64,000 nt of DNA from DIGJ01 sp041821315. Its GTDB lineage: Bacteria > Bacillota > Clostridia > Lachnospirales > Lachnospiraceae. Location: the NCBI GenBank assembly GCA_041821315.1, contig JBGUEO010000009.1:62001-126000 (forward strand), written 5' to 3'. Within the stretch, counting starts at the first letter, position 1; every line of letters begins with the position of its first letter. Positions 25,486-34,972 of this stretch are shown piece after piece. The notes under the pieces were generated by a model. It did not search any database and was not told where the DNA came from. It worked only from the letters and a program-made list of their open reading frames with translations. The translations under genes were made by a program, and so were the position numbers.

Positions 25486-28400
25486 TTACAAAATTTTTAT
25501 TAACTCCTGCTCCACATAATTACATTTAATATACATCTCCATTAGTTCAAGCAATGTTTTCTCATCCTTCATTTCTTTTGCCGTTAACATCAAATTGATG
25601 AGTCCAAATTTACTTTCTTCTAATTCTAATTCTCTATTTCCATCAATACGAATACTCTCTGTTATTATTTCCTCGCTTCCGTCATCTTCTGTAATATAAT
25701 ACTGAAGCGTCTCGTCTTTGAATAATAAAAATGGAATCACATGAATTCCATAATATGTATTTTTCATGCATTTGGTTATATAATCTGCCTGGCTATCATC
25801 TTCGGCTAACATATAGTGAATCCTCACTCGTTTCTTTGGATTACACCTATATGACACATAAAAATAATCTTTGATTTGCTGTGGTAATTTTATTTTTCCT
25901 GAAAAATCCTTATAAAACGGAAAAATATAACCCAATTTTGTTAAACTACTAATGGCTTGCTCACTAAAGGCTAATTCTTCTTTCAAAAGCGTTTGTTTTT
26001 TACTAAAGTAAGATAACAATGCAAGCGTTCCTACCCTACTTTCTTCGTAAAAAACCTCTTTTTTCATAATAGGGAAAAGATCTTCACACGCTATGCGTTC
26101 GTTTATTAAATATTTATACGATGTATAAGCCAAATAGGCTCGTACGATTGTCTCATCTCCACCTTTTTTATAATACGATTTAAAAGCCTCCATCGCTTTC
26201 ATCACTTGTTCTTCCGTAAATAATACCTGACTCAAGATACGTTCTTCTAGCACATATGCATCCAAATCAAAATTTATACAACTTTTCCAAAGCTTTAGAA
26301 GTGTTTCACTATCACCCTCTAAATACAGTATGAGATACGTGAGAATGCTTTCATTGTACTTTCCATCGCAAAAAATGAAATATGCCATGTCCAAAAGAAA
26401 TTTATTTTTTATATCCATTCCCTTTATTTTGATTTCTTCCGTACAAAAATGAATCAATCGATTGATTGGTATTCCTTCAAACCCATATTCACTCATCATA
26501 AAACTTGCTTTATCCTTCAAATCATAAATCATGCAATAATAAATTGCGTTTGGACGAAACTCCTTTCGTAACAAATTAAAATCAGACAACAAAAGCATTT
26601 CTGTTAACGCCTCTGTTTCCATATTATCAAAATAATATTGAATCAAAGTTTCATAACACTGACCTTTATAGTAGTCCTTAAACGTAGGAAGTAAAACACA
26701 TCTTCTTTGTACAAACACAGAATTTTCATTTTGCTTTTGATATTTGAATATTTTCTCAAATATATTTAACATAAGCATATAATTGTTCTTGCAATATTGA
26801 TAACACTTTAAAGATAATCCGTGTATATGAAATAATCGTACTATCTTGTAAGCGTCCATATCTAAAAAACGATTTCCTTTTGCATCCACAAATATAATAC
26901 AAGGATTTTCCGTAAATATGTCAATATAGCACGTTCCATTTATAAGTGGTGTATACACTTCCTTCAAAAGTTCTTTGTGGCTTACATATACTCCTACCAT
27001 TTTAGAATTATCACATTGCAGTTCATGACGAAACATAATCTTACAAAATGCAAGAGAAATACGTTCATCTACATCATCTAATTGAAAAAATTCTTCATAT
27101 AAAATCGCTAAATTTCGATTGATTTTTTCTTGTTTTAACGCCTCTCGCGCAAATTTTCGTATCATCTTTTCATGAATTACAAAACTCCCCATATCATGAT
27201 TCTTGTTTTTTATTAAATACGCATAGAAAAATGCTTTTTTTTCAAAACTCAATTGATTATCATATTGAAAAAACAAAATAAGGTTTGTAGGAATCTTCAA
27301 GCTAAAATCTTCTTGCATTGTATAAATATAATATTCATACAAATTCTCAATTTTAAGTTTTTCTTTTTCTCCTTTTTGAAACCACTTAAAATATCTCTGT
27401 TCTTTTTTCTTGTTTTGAATTAATAATTTACAAATTGTATATAATACTTCTTTACTCCGTGTCGTCTCGTAAAGTAAATAGAGACCATTCATAATCCAAG
27501 GTAACACCTTTCCCTCTTGTTCCGACAAAAAGCAGAATAAATCTTTTAAGTCATTTGACAAACAATTTGTTTTTATACCAAATGCAAGTATCTTATGAAG
27601 TGATTTTTGAAAATATACTCTTGCCTTTCGATCACTTTCTAGACAAATGCAAGCTTCATAAAAAAGAATTGGACTATTCGCTCCCACATCAATACAATGC
27701 GCAATAACTTCCCATTTTTTCTCCGGATTCTTTTGATATTGGTCATCTAAATAAAGCAAAAACCATAGCAATTGCCACGAGTCAAATCCATTTTCATAGT
27801 ATGCACCAATAAAAGAAGATGCTTCATTTATTAATTCTTCCTTTTTCGAATAAAGCGCCCGAAGGTAAAGATATGTGGTATAGCTGAGCAAAGAGTCTTC
27901 TTTGATTGCCTCTACTTGTTCCTCCATTTCTCGAAATAAAGTTTCTACACCCGCATGATGATCCATAATATAATAATGCAGTTCTAATAACTTTTGACTC
28001 CAGTAAGAAAGCACATCCTTACTATGTTTAACTAAATCCACCAAATCTGTAATGTATTTATCATAAGCTATCTGGTTTGTTCTAAGGTTCAAATAATTTT
28101 GCGTGAAAATTAATAATAGTTCTTTTCTTTTTCTATTTTTTTCATGTTCCTTCGATGGATGGCTCAATTGAACTAAAACATGAACCTCCTTTGTTTCAAC
28201 TTTGCTATGTAGATAAATCGTTCCATAATGATTTCCTACACGAAGTTTATCGGTTTCAATTAAAAGTTCCAACGCATAGCTATTTCCAACAAAGTTTTTT
28301 GTTGTAAATACGTCTTTCTCAATTGCAATAAAATCGCAATCGGTAGTAACTCGAAAACTTTGATATCCCCAATTATCTTTTTCTATTATGATTTGATCCA

Positions 28401-29025
28401 TAAAATTTTTCGACGGATTTTGGTAGGTACAATTTACCCGGTCTATTTGAAAATTAATACTATTTTTCTTTTGTATTTGAATCAAAAATTCTTCCAATGA
28501 AGTATTATGGTCAATCCCGTGCAATAAACCATAGTATAACGCTTTCAGCTCTTCCTCTTTCAACAAAACACGCTCAAAATCTGGAGATTCAAATACGTTA
28601 ACTGCTTCTTCCCAATTACTATGTGCAAGGTTTGCAAAATGAAATAGATCTTTGATTTTTCCTATTGATGTCGCAATATAAGGTTTTACAATTACAATTT
28701 TGACACTCACACTCATTTCGCCACAATTACTAACTATATAAATTTTTCCATTAATTTTCCGTCCTGAAACTTCCTTCTTTGCATCATATAAAAATCGGAC
28801 TTCATTTGTTGCTCCAATAAACATTGGATTTGTGATTTTCAGGTTTGAAACAAATGTATAGACAATACCTTTCATATCTTTTTGTTCACTGTTTGAAATT
28901 ACAACCTTTCCAATAAAGGTTTTCCCAGCCTCTACTGTAATCTGAATTGTTTCCTCTGACAAAAAAATATGGGGCAGTTCATACTCAAACTCTTCTTTTG
29001 CTAATTGTCTCATTTTTTCTTTCAA
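25486..29025 (-). CDS. Giant Ig-like plus alpha-solenoid protein (DUF5717-like), first gene of the Hsp70-like cluster
   Basis: About 1180 residues. After FEYELPHIFLSEETIQITVE come one or two beta-sandwich domains (to about residue 290; GTIYLHSKVETKEVHVLVQL ends the second), then roughly 700 residues of helical repeats rich in Tyr, Leu and Lys, and a C-terminal beta segment near TYYGIHVIPFLLFKDETLQY. There is no signal peptide or clear membrane helix, so it is probably cytoplasmic. AGGAGGGG lies 6 nt before an in-frame TTG at 29025, taken as start; an ATG 12 nt further on is the alternative. I recall the family as DUF5717. Always considered with the Hsp70-like gene next door; function unknown. 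Confidence 0.65.
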   Translation of the reverse strand: MKEKMRQLAKEEFEYELPHIFLSEETIQITVEAGKTFIGKVVISNSEQKDMKGIVYTFVSNLKITNPMFIGATNEVRFLYDAKKEVSGRKINGKIYIVSNCGEMSVSVKIVIVKPYIATSIGKIKDLFHFANLAHSNWEEAVNVFESPDFERVLLKEEELKALYYGLLHGIDHNTSLEEFLIQIQKKNSINFQIDRVNCTYQNPSKNFMDQIIIEKDNWGYQSFRVTTDCDFIAIEKDVFTTKNFVGNSYALELLIETDKLRVGNHYGTIYLHSKVETKEVHVLVQLSHPSKEHEKNRKRKELLLIFTQNYLNLRTNQIAYDKYITDLVDLVKHSKDVLSYWSQKLLELHYYIMDHHAGVETLFREMEEQVEAIKEDSLLSYTTYLYLRALYSKKEELINEASSFIGAYYENGFDSWQLLWFLLYLDDQYQKNPEKKWEVIAHCIDVGANSPILFYEACICLESDRKARVYFQKSLHKILAFGIKTNCLSNDLKDLFCFLSEQEGKVLPWIMNGLYLLYETTRSKEVLYTICKLLIQNKKKEQRYFKWFQKGEKEKLKIENLYEYYIYTMQEDFSLKIPTNLILFFQYDNQLSFEKKAFFYAYLIKNKNHDMGSFVIHEKMIRKFAREALKQEKINRNLAILYEEFFQLDDVDERISLAFCKIMFRHELQCDNSKMVGVYVSHKELLKEVYTPLINGTCYIDIFTENPCIIFVDAKGNRFLDMDAYKIVRLFHIHGLSLKCYQYCKNNYMLMLNIFEKIFKYQKQNENSVFVQRRCVLLPTFKDYYKGQCYETLIQYYFDNMETEALTEMLLLSDFNLLRKEFRPNAIYYCMIYDLKDKASFMMSEYGFEGIPINRLIHFCTEEIKIKGMDIKNKFLLDMAYFIFCDGKYNESILTYLILYLEGDSETLLKLWKSCINFDLDAYVLEERILSQVLFTEEQVMKAMEAFKSYYKKGGDETIVRAYLAYTSYKYLINERIACEDLFPIMKKEVFYEESRVGTLALLSYFSKKQTLLKEELAFSEQAISSLTKLGYIFPFYKDFSGKIKLPQQIKDYFYVSYRCNPKKRVRIHYMLAEDDSQADYITKCMKNTYYGIHVIPFLLFKDETLQYYITEDDGSEEIITESIRIDGNRELELEESKFGLINLMLTAKEMKDEKTLLELMEMYIKCNYVEQELIKIL

Positions 29026-29067
29026 GCATTTCCCCTCCTGCTTACCTTTTAAAATCCGACATATAAT

Positions 29068-29095
29068 TTGCAATTTCACTAAAAACAAGTATAAT
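29068..29095 (+). promoter_or_regulatory. Candidate promoter for the aminotransferase gene
   Basis: TTGCAA (29068-29073), 16-nt spacer, TATAAT (29090-29095). It lies in the divergent space between the giant gene and the aminotransferase. Confidence 0.55.
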
Positions 29096-29171
29096 TACAA
29101 ATACAGATAAAATAATTATAACACTGTAGACTCACAACATTCAACACTTTAGGAAAGGAATTTATGTAAAC

Positions 29172-30263
29172 ATGTTAAAACCAAAAGAACAGTTTCATGG
29201 AAGTGATTTAGAAAAAATAGAACAATTTTATGCTATCAAAAAAGAAGAGATTACCAGCTTTTCAGCAAACGTTAACCCTCTTGGTATTTCCTTCCAATTA
29301 AAAGAAACCCTTGCTTCTCACATAGATGCCATTACCTCTTATCCAGATAGAGAATACACTTCCCTTCGAACCTCCATTGCTTCCTATGTTGGGGTGAATA
29401 TAGATCGTATTCTTGTTGGAAATGGTTCCACTGAATTAATTTCTTTATTCATTCAGTTTATCCACCCAAAGGATGCCCTAATTGTATCTCCCACCTATTC
29501 CGAATACGAAAGAGAGATTGCATTAGAAGAAGGCCATTGTCACTATTTTGAATTAAAAGAAATTGAGGATTTTACATTTAATTTGGGGCGTTTTTCCAAT
29601 GAACTGCTTCCTCAAACCGACCTCGTTATTATCTGCAACCCCAATAACCCAACCTCCTCCCATATCACTTCTCGTGATATGGCGTCCATATTAAAACTCT
29701 GTAAACAAAACAATACCTTCGTCTTAGTGGATGAAACCTATGTTGAATTTACAAAAGATATCAATGATATAACTGCCATTCCTCTTACGAACCAATATGA
29801 TAACCTCATCGTATTACGAGGTATTTCGAAATTTTTTGCTGCACCCGGACTTCGTTTAGGCTATGCAATTTGTGGAAATCAAGAACTTTTGACAAACGTC
29901 AATGAAAAAAAGAATCCCTGGACGATAAATTCCCTCGCATCAATTGCAGGCGAAATTATGTTTAAGGATACGAACTATATAAAGGATACTAAAGAATTGA
30001 TCTTTGAAGAAAGAAAACGTGTCTGTACTATATTAAAAGAGTCAAAAACATTTAAAGTCTACGAGCCATCTGCTAACTTTGTTTTGCTTCGGATTCTTCG
30101 CAAACATCTCACAGCAAGTGATGTGTTTGATAGCTGCATTCAAAAAGGTCTTATGATTCGAGATTGTTCCACCTTTCCTTTTTTAGATAGCACCTATATC
30201 CGCTTTTGCTTTATGAATCGTGAGAAAAATGATGAACTACTTGAAGTACTTATGAATTTGTAG
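29172..30263 (+). CDS. PLP-dependent class I/II aminotransferase, CobD/HisC-like
   Basis: 363 residues of fold type I. The start HGSDLEKIEQFY and ITSFSANVNPLGIS resemble L-threonine-O-3-phosphate decarboxylase (CobD) and histidinol-phosphate aminotransferase. ICNPNNPTSSHIT, VLVDETYVEF and the PLP-lysine motif RGISKFFAAPGLRLGYAI are intact. No cobalamin or histidine genes are nearby, so the substrate is open. Its leader holds a start-stop pair (ATG TAA at 29164-29169) that sits better behind the ribosome site than the true ATG does. Confidence 0.85.
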   Translation: MLKPKEQFHGSDLEKIEQFYAIKKEEITSFSANVNPLGISFQLKETLASHIDAITSYPDREYTSLRTSIASYVGVNIDRILVGNGSTELISLFIQFIHPKDALIVSPTYSEYEREIALEEGHCHYFELKEIEDFTFNLGRFSNELLPQTDLVIICNPNNPTSSHITSRDMASILKLCKQNNTFVLVDETYVEFTKDINDITAIPLTNQYDNLIVLRGISKFFAAPGLRLGYAICGNQELLTNVNEKKNPWTINSLASIAGEIMFKDTNYIKDTKELIFEERKRVCTILKESKTFKVYEPSANFVLLRILRKHLTASDVFDSCIQKGLMIRDCSTFPFLDSTYIRFCFMNREKNDELLEVLMNL

Positions 30264-30300
30264 AGCTATTACTTCTAATTAAAATTCTCACAATAAAGTG

Positions 30301-30349
30301 AATAAAAATAGTTCTCATTTCTATCTGTAATGAGAACTATTTTTATTCG
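30301..30349. terminator. Bidirectional intrinsic terminator
   Basis: A 20-bp perfect stem (30301-30320 with 30330-30349, 9-nt loop) with A-rich and T-rich flanks serves the convergent aminotransferase and garD genes. It is the longest perfect inverted repeat I saw in the window. Confidence 0.9.
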
Positions 30350-30379
30350 TATTCTTTGGTAAGCTTTAAAATATAATGG

Positions 30380-31894
30380 TTACGTAATTGGTGCAGGATT
30401 AAAAATACAGAAATCATTATGCAGTTGATAAGCTTCTGCAAAGCTTTTTTTTCTGCCACTTGCTACATCAATAATAAGATAGAAAAGTTCCATTCCTATT
30501 TCTTCAATCGTTGCATCTCCTGTGGCAATTTTACCTGCATTGATATCAATCAAGTCTTGCCACATCTTCTTCATCTCATTCCTAGAACAAACTTTAATTA
30601 CAGGGGCAGCTGCAAGACCGTATGGAGTTCCTCTTCCTGTCATAAATACCTGAAGCGTAATACCCGATGCCAATTGACACGGTCCACACACGATATCACT
30701 AGCTGGGGTTGCTGCATAAATAAGCCCCTGTTTGCTTGGTCGCTCTGCCGGCGATAAAACTTCCACAATAGGAGACCGTCCAGACTTAGCGATCGATCCC
30801 ATGGCTTTTTCTACGATATTGGAGAGCCCACCCATTTTGTTTCCAGGAGTAGGGTTCGCACTCCTGTCTACTTGTGCACGCTCCAAATAATTATCGTACC
30901 ACTTCATTTCTTTCGCTAATTTTTTCCCTACTTCTTCGTTGACACAGCGTTCCGCAATTATATGAACGCCATCTCGAACTTCTGTAACCTCAGAAAACAT
31001 AACCGTTGCACCAGCTTCTACAAGCATATCAGCCGCATAACCAGCACTTGGATTAGCTGTGACTCCAGAAAAAGCATCACTCCCACCACATTGCATTCCA
31101 ATACAAAGTTCTGCTAATGGTAACGTTTCTCTTTTTCTGCTATTCAAAATAAGCAGCTTCTTTTCTGCCATATTCATAAGTGCAGCAACCATCGCCTGAA
31201 AACCTTCAAGTTCTTGTAAAACAATTACATTCTCAGGTTTAATATCTACTTCATCCAAGAGCATTTCAACCGTTAGTTTCTCACAGCCTAAAGATACCAC
31301 CATCAATTCTCCGCCAAAATTAGGGTTCTTTGTCAAATTTTTTAATGCACGGATTGGTATCTTTGCTTCAGGTGCGTTGATAGCAACTCCACACCCATAT
31401 GCATGATTGATAGCTACAATATCATCTACGTTTTTATATTTTGGAAGCAGTTCATCCTTCATTTTCTTTACTGCCACATTCAAAACACCGGTTACGCATT
31501 GAACCGTTGTGCTGATTCCTAAGATATTCCTTGTCCCTGCATAACCACCATTTGGATTTTTATATCCATCAAAAGTTCTTACTGGTGCAACTGGCAAATC
31601 GGTAACCAAATTTTTAGCAAATTCCATATTGTATACCGAAGGTGGATTTGGGAGATAAATCATCGTTTCATTAATCCAGTCACCCTTTTGAATGAAATGA
31701 ATTGCATACCCTAATACGACACCATAGCGAATAATTTTACCGTCTTTTTGTATATCGCATAAAGCTATCTTATGTCCTTGTGGAATTTCTTCATTTGAAA
31801 CAACATCATCTAAGACTTTCGTTCCTTTTGCTATAGTATGGATTGTGATGGCTACGTTATCTCTCTCATTTATTTTGATATATGTTTTTTCCAT
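30380..31894 (-). CDS. garD: Galactarate dehydratase (UxaA/GarD family)
   Basis: Converts galactarate to 5-keto-4-deoxy-D-glucarate. 504 residues. An N-terminal SAF-type domain (ERDNVAITIHTIAKGTKVLD) is followed by the UxaA-type catalytic part: GYAGTRNILGISTTVQCV, AINHAYGCGVAI, MQCGGSDAFSGVTANPSAGY, NPTPGNKMGGLSNIVEKAMG and the C-terminal GRGTPYGLAAAPVIKV. NPTPGNKxGGL fits galactarate rather than altronate dehydratase, and the neighbours (gudD, garR, garK) agree. Last gene of the aldarate operon. Confidence 0.88.
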   Translation of the reverse strand: MEKTYIKINERDNVAITIHTIAKGTKVLDDVVSNEEIPQGHKIALCDIQKDGKIIRYGVVLGYAIHFIQKGDWINETMIYLPNPPSVYNMEFAKNLVTDLPVAPVRTFDGYKNPNGGYAGTRNILGISTTVQCVTGVLNVAVKKMKDELLPKYKNVDDIVAINHAYGCGVAINAPEAKIPIRALKNLTKNPNFGGELMVVSLGCEKLTVEMLLDEVDIKPENVIVLQELEGFQAMVAALMNMAEKKLLILNSRKRETLPLAELCIGMQCGGSDAFSGVTANPSAGYAADMLVEAGATVMFSEVTEVRDGVHIIAERCVNEEVGKKLAKEMKWYDNYLERAQVDRSANPTPGNKMGGLSNIVEKAMGSIAKSGRSPIVEVLSPAERPSKQGLIYAATPASDIVCGPCQLASGITLQVFMTGRGTPYGLAAAPVIKVCSRNEMKKMWQDLIDINAGKIATGDATIEEIGMELFYLIIDVASGRKKSFAEAYQLHNDFCIFNPAPIT

Positions 31895-31912
31895 AGCAAG
31901 TTGTATCCTTTC

Positions 31913-33394
31913 TTATGATTGTTCCTGTTTCTTGGCTTTTTTGTTATCAAAGATGGCAAATACGATAGAAGCAATAATCAGAGCCCAAATTACCCAACCA
32001 ATTGGTCTTGTAAAGAAGCATGTTAAACTTCCACCGGAACCCTTAATTGAATCAACAAAATATTTTTCTAAATCACGACCTAAAATAAAACCAATTAAAA
32101 ATGGTGCAGAAGGAATATTGATTTTACTAAAAATATAGCCAATGACTCCGAACAAGATTAATGTCCAAACATCAAACATATTTCCATTACGAATTGCATA
32201 TGCACCAACTACACACATAAGTATAATAACTGGATAAATACGATTCTTTGGAAGCTTAATAACTTTTGCAATATGTTTGATTGGATAGAACATGGTAATA
32301 AACATGATGATATTGCATAATGCCAGAGCAAATAAAATCGTATACCATGTTCCTTTATTATTTGTTATAAAAAGTGGACCAACTTGAATACCTTGAAGCA
32401 TAAAAGCTCCTATCAATACCGCTGTTGTACTATCACCAGGAATTCCAAGTGATAATAATGGAATCAATGCCCCACCTGTTAAACCATTATTAGCTGATTC
32501 ACTCGCAATTAAACCCTCCACTGCACCACTTCCTAATTTATCTGGTTCTTTCGAAAAGTTTTTTGCCTGTGAATAAGAAAGCAAAGAGGCTGCGCTTCCA
32601 CCAACACCTGGAAGAATTCCCATAAAAGTGCCTATCACACTTGAACGAAGCAAATTTACTCCCTGCCCTTTTAAATCCCGAAAGGAAAACTTTTTAGATT
32701 TATCGCTACTATCGATGTCAAACAGTGCTTTATTTGTTTTCATTCCTTTTTCTGCTTCTTGGAAAATCTGTGCCAATGCAAAGAGTCCTATTAATACTGG
32801 TAGTAATTGAAAACCAGATCGAAGTTCAACTTTTAAAAAGTCAGGAACCATACGAAGTTGATTATTATCCGCAAATGCTCCGATCAAAGAAATTAATACT
32901 CCTAAGAAACCTGCGAAAATACCCCGAACCATATTTCCTTTCGATAGAGCCGCAATTACCGTCATTGCAAATAGAATAATCAAGAACTTTTCTACTGCTG
33001 AAAACTGAATTGCTAATTTTGCCAATGGAGGTGTAAATAAGCAAAGAGCTACTAAGCTTATCATGCCCCCAATTAATGATGCAGTAATACCTATCTTTAA
33101 CGCTTTTTCAGCTTCTCCTCGTTTTGCCATTGGGTAACCATCAAAGCCCGTTGTAATAGAAGAAGGTGTCCCTGGAATATTTAATAGAATTGCCGGAATC
33201 AATCCTCCACTAATACCTCCCACATATAATCCAAGTAATAAGAATAGAGAGGTATTTAAATCATATGCATAGGTTAATGGCAAAAAGATTGCAATCGCCA
33301 TAGTTGCCGTCATTCCAGGTAGTGCACCAAAAATAATGCCAACCAAAACGCCTACTGCTGCCATTACTAGCTGTAACAAGCCAAATTCAATCAT
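31913..33394 (-). CDS. Tripartite tricarboxylate transporter, large permease (TctA family)
   Basis: 493 residues with about 12 membrane spans. The family motifs are GIIFGALPGMTATMAIAIFL near the N-terminus and GGISGGLIPAILLNIPGTPS, with the TTGFDGYPMAKRGEAEKAL signature. Works with the small TctB subunit and the TctC binding protein as a secondary transporter. Located inside the aldarate operon, it most likely imports glucarate and galactarate; Tct systems are better known for citrate and other carboxylates. Confidence 0.92.
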   Translation of the reverse strand: MIEFGLLQLVMAAVGVLVGIIFGALPGMTATMAIAIFLPLTYAYDLNTSLFLLLGLYVGGISGGLIPAILLNIPGTPSSITTGFDGYPMAKRGEAEKALKIGITASLIGGMISLVALCLFTPPLAKLAIQFSAVEKFLIILFAMTVIAALSKGNMVRGIFAGFLGVLISLIGAFADNNQLRMVPDFLKVELRSGFQLLPVLIGLFALAQIFQEAEKGMKTNKALFDIDSSDKSKKFSFRDLKGQGVNLLRSSVIGTFMGILPGVGGSAASLLSYSQAKNFSKEPDKLGSGAVEGLIASESANNGLTGGALIPLLSLGIPGDSTTAVLIGAFMLQGIQVGPLFITNNKGTWYTILFALALCNIIMFITMFYPIKHIAKVIKLPKNRIYPVIILMCVVGAYAIRNGNMFDVWTLILFGVIGYIFSKINIPSAPFLIGFILGRDLEKYFVDSIKGSGGSLTCFFTRPIGWVIWALIIASIVFAIFDNKKAKKQEQS

Positions 33395-33410
33395 TTTGAT
33401 TCACTCCTTT

Positions 33411-33866
33411 CTACGGTAATGTAATGCTAAATACTTCTCCAAACAAGAACCAAATTCCAACTGAGAAGATTACTGAAATAAGCATAGATATACATACCGA
33501 ACGAAATCCTATATTTCTTAAATATGATTTTTCTTTGAATGCCTTTGGAATTTCTTTTAGCAGTTCGATGCCAGCGAATAAAAGGTTAAACATGAAAATA
33601 AAGATAATGCTTGCAATTAAAAACCCCAATTGCTCCATTGCAAATATATAAAAGATAAACAAAACAAGCGTTCCAAATAACTTTATTTTATCCCAATTTT
33701 CTTCGAAGAATTTCTTTCCCGTTACTTGTATAAATGAGCGTTTTTCTTTTTTTGCTTTTACAAATCCCTGAATTAACATCACAATTATCAATATTACTAA
33801 AATCCCCATAATAATCGGAGGGACAATCCAATGTGATGTTGATGGTGTATACTTTACTGTAAACAA
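33411..33866 (-). CDS. Tripartite tricarboxylate transporter, small subunit (TctB family)
   Basis: 151 residues with about four hydrophobic segments (WIVPPIIMGILVILIIVMLI; LFGTLVLFIFYIFAMEQLGF; LIASIIFIFMFNLLFAGIEL; MLISVIFSVGIWFLFGEVFS). The start is a TTG at 33866, 8 nt behind AGGAGG. It lies between the binding-protein gene and the large permease, the normal order. Sequence conservation in TctB is low, so the call rests on topology and position. Confidence 0.85.
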   Translation of the reverse strand: MFTVKYTPSTSHWIVPPIIMGILVILIIVMLIQGFVKAKKEKRSFIQVTGKKFFEENWDKIKLFGTLVLFIFYIFAMEQLGFLIASIIFIFMFNLLFAGIELLKEIPKAFKEKSYLRNIGFRSVCISMLISVIFSVGIWFLFGEVFSITLP

Positions 33867-33885
33867 AACTAGTTCCTCCTTTAAA

Positions 33886-33910
33886 GGGGGATTAAATTTA
33901 GTAATCCCCC
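33886..33910 (-). terminator. Intercistronic hairpin between the tctC-like and tctB-like genes
   Basis: A 9-bp stem with five G:C pairs (33886-33894 with 33902-33910, 7-nt loop) follows the binding-protein stop. The weak T run (TTTAAA) suggests partial termination or 3'-end protection rather than a full stop. Confidence 0.5.
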
Positions 33911-33916
33911 CAAATA

Positions 33917-34945
33917 TTACTGAGTTAAATCATCAAGTGATGGGGCTGATTCAATGAGTGATTGCAATTTATCTCTTTTATCATAGATAAAAGTCTTTGC
34001 TTCTGCGGAATTTAAGTAAGCTGCGCGATAAGACATTGCTTCTAAATCAGATTGGAAGGTTTCATCATTGGATACAGTTTCCATTGCTGTATCCAATTCA
34101 TCTACATATTCCTGTGGAATATCTTTCGGAAGATAAATCAGGAAATCTTTAGAGAATCTGAACTCTGCGTCATCCATTGTAATTCCAAGATCTACATAAG
34201 ATGGAACATCTATGCCATCAATATTATCGAGCAATCCCATAAATTTCATAGCGATTGTTGCATCATCTGTCTGTGTATAATCATAAAGTGAAGTATAATC
34301 AGCAAAAATCACATCACAGTTACCATCCCATAATAACTGACATTTATCTGCAGTGGATCCTCCTACTACAACTACGATACGATCTGCTATATCCTGACCA
34401 TAATTTTCAACAACCCACTCATAAAATACAATAAATGCAACATGGGATACCCCTCCTGATTCGCATGCCATACGACAAATTGTATCCGAATTCTCTTTTA
34501 GGTATTCTGGAATTTCTGCTAATGTTTCATATGGTGCATCAACGCTTGCTGCCCAAGCAGCTCCTGGATTTTGGGCAATACGAGGGCCTACTATCATATT
34601 TTCAAGTGCATATTCGTCACCAAATGCTCCGAATGAAACACCTAAATATGTCATATCATGGAACATCATAATTGTTGTTCCATCTGGTTTGCATGTCTGC
34701 ATAGCATCCAATGCCTCTGCTGCCCCAACTGCATCAACTTTTGCAGTTGCATTTAATTCTTTTGCAAGATGTCTAGAAACTGTTTCAGCAATCAAATAGG
34801 AATCTCCTGATGTAGAAGTTGATCCAATTACAACACGAACATTTTTTCCTTCAAATGAGTTTGCTTCTTCTTTTTTTGAGCACCCAGTAATAAGCCCCGT
34901 TACCATTACTGCTGTCATAAATAGCATCATAATTCTCTTTCTCAT
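33917..34945 (-). CDS. TctC-family substrate-binding lipoprotein
   Basis: 342 residues. A lipoprotein signal peptide (MRKRIMMLFMTAVMVTGLIT then GC, lipobox LITGC) precedes a Bug/TctC-type periplasmic-binding fold (NVRVVIGSTSTSGDSYLIAE; DGTTIMMFHDMTYLGVSFGA; C-terminal FQSDLEAMSYRAAYLNSAEA). It would be tethered outside the membrane and deliver an aldarate to the TctAB-like permease. Ser/Thr-rich ligand-loop residues near the start are typical. First transport gene of the set. Confidence 0.88.
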   Translation of the reverse strand: MRKRIMMLFMTAVMVTGLITGCSKKEEANSFEGKNVRVVIGSTSTSGDSYLIAETVSRHLAKELNATAKVDAVGAAEALDAMQTCKPDGTTIMMFHDMTYLGVSFGAFGDEYALENMIVGPRIAQNPGAAWAASVDAPYETLAEIPEYLKENSDTICRMACESGGVSHVAFIVFYEWVVENYGQDIADRIVVVVGGSTADKCQLLWDGNCDVIFADYTSLYDYTQTDDATIAMKFMGLLDNIDGIDVPSYVDLGITMDDAEFRFSKDFLIYLPKDIPQEYVDELDTAMETVSNDETFQSDLEAMSYRAAYLNSAEAKTFIYDKRDKLQSLIESAPSLDDLTQ

Positions 34946-34972
34946 ACCTTTAATCTCCTTATAAATTTCTCT

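Noticed and set aside
30301..30349. The 20-bp perfect inverted repeat as a mobile-element end
   Set aside because: It lies between convergent genes, with A/T tracts on both sides, and is fully explained as a bidirectional terminator.
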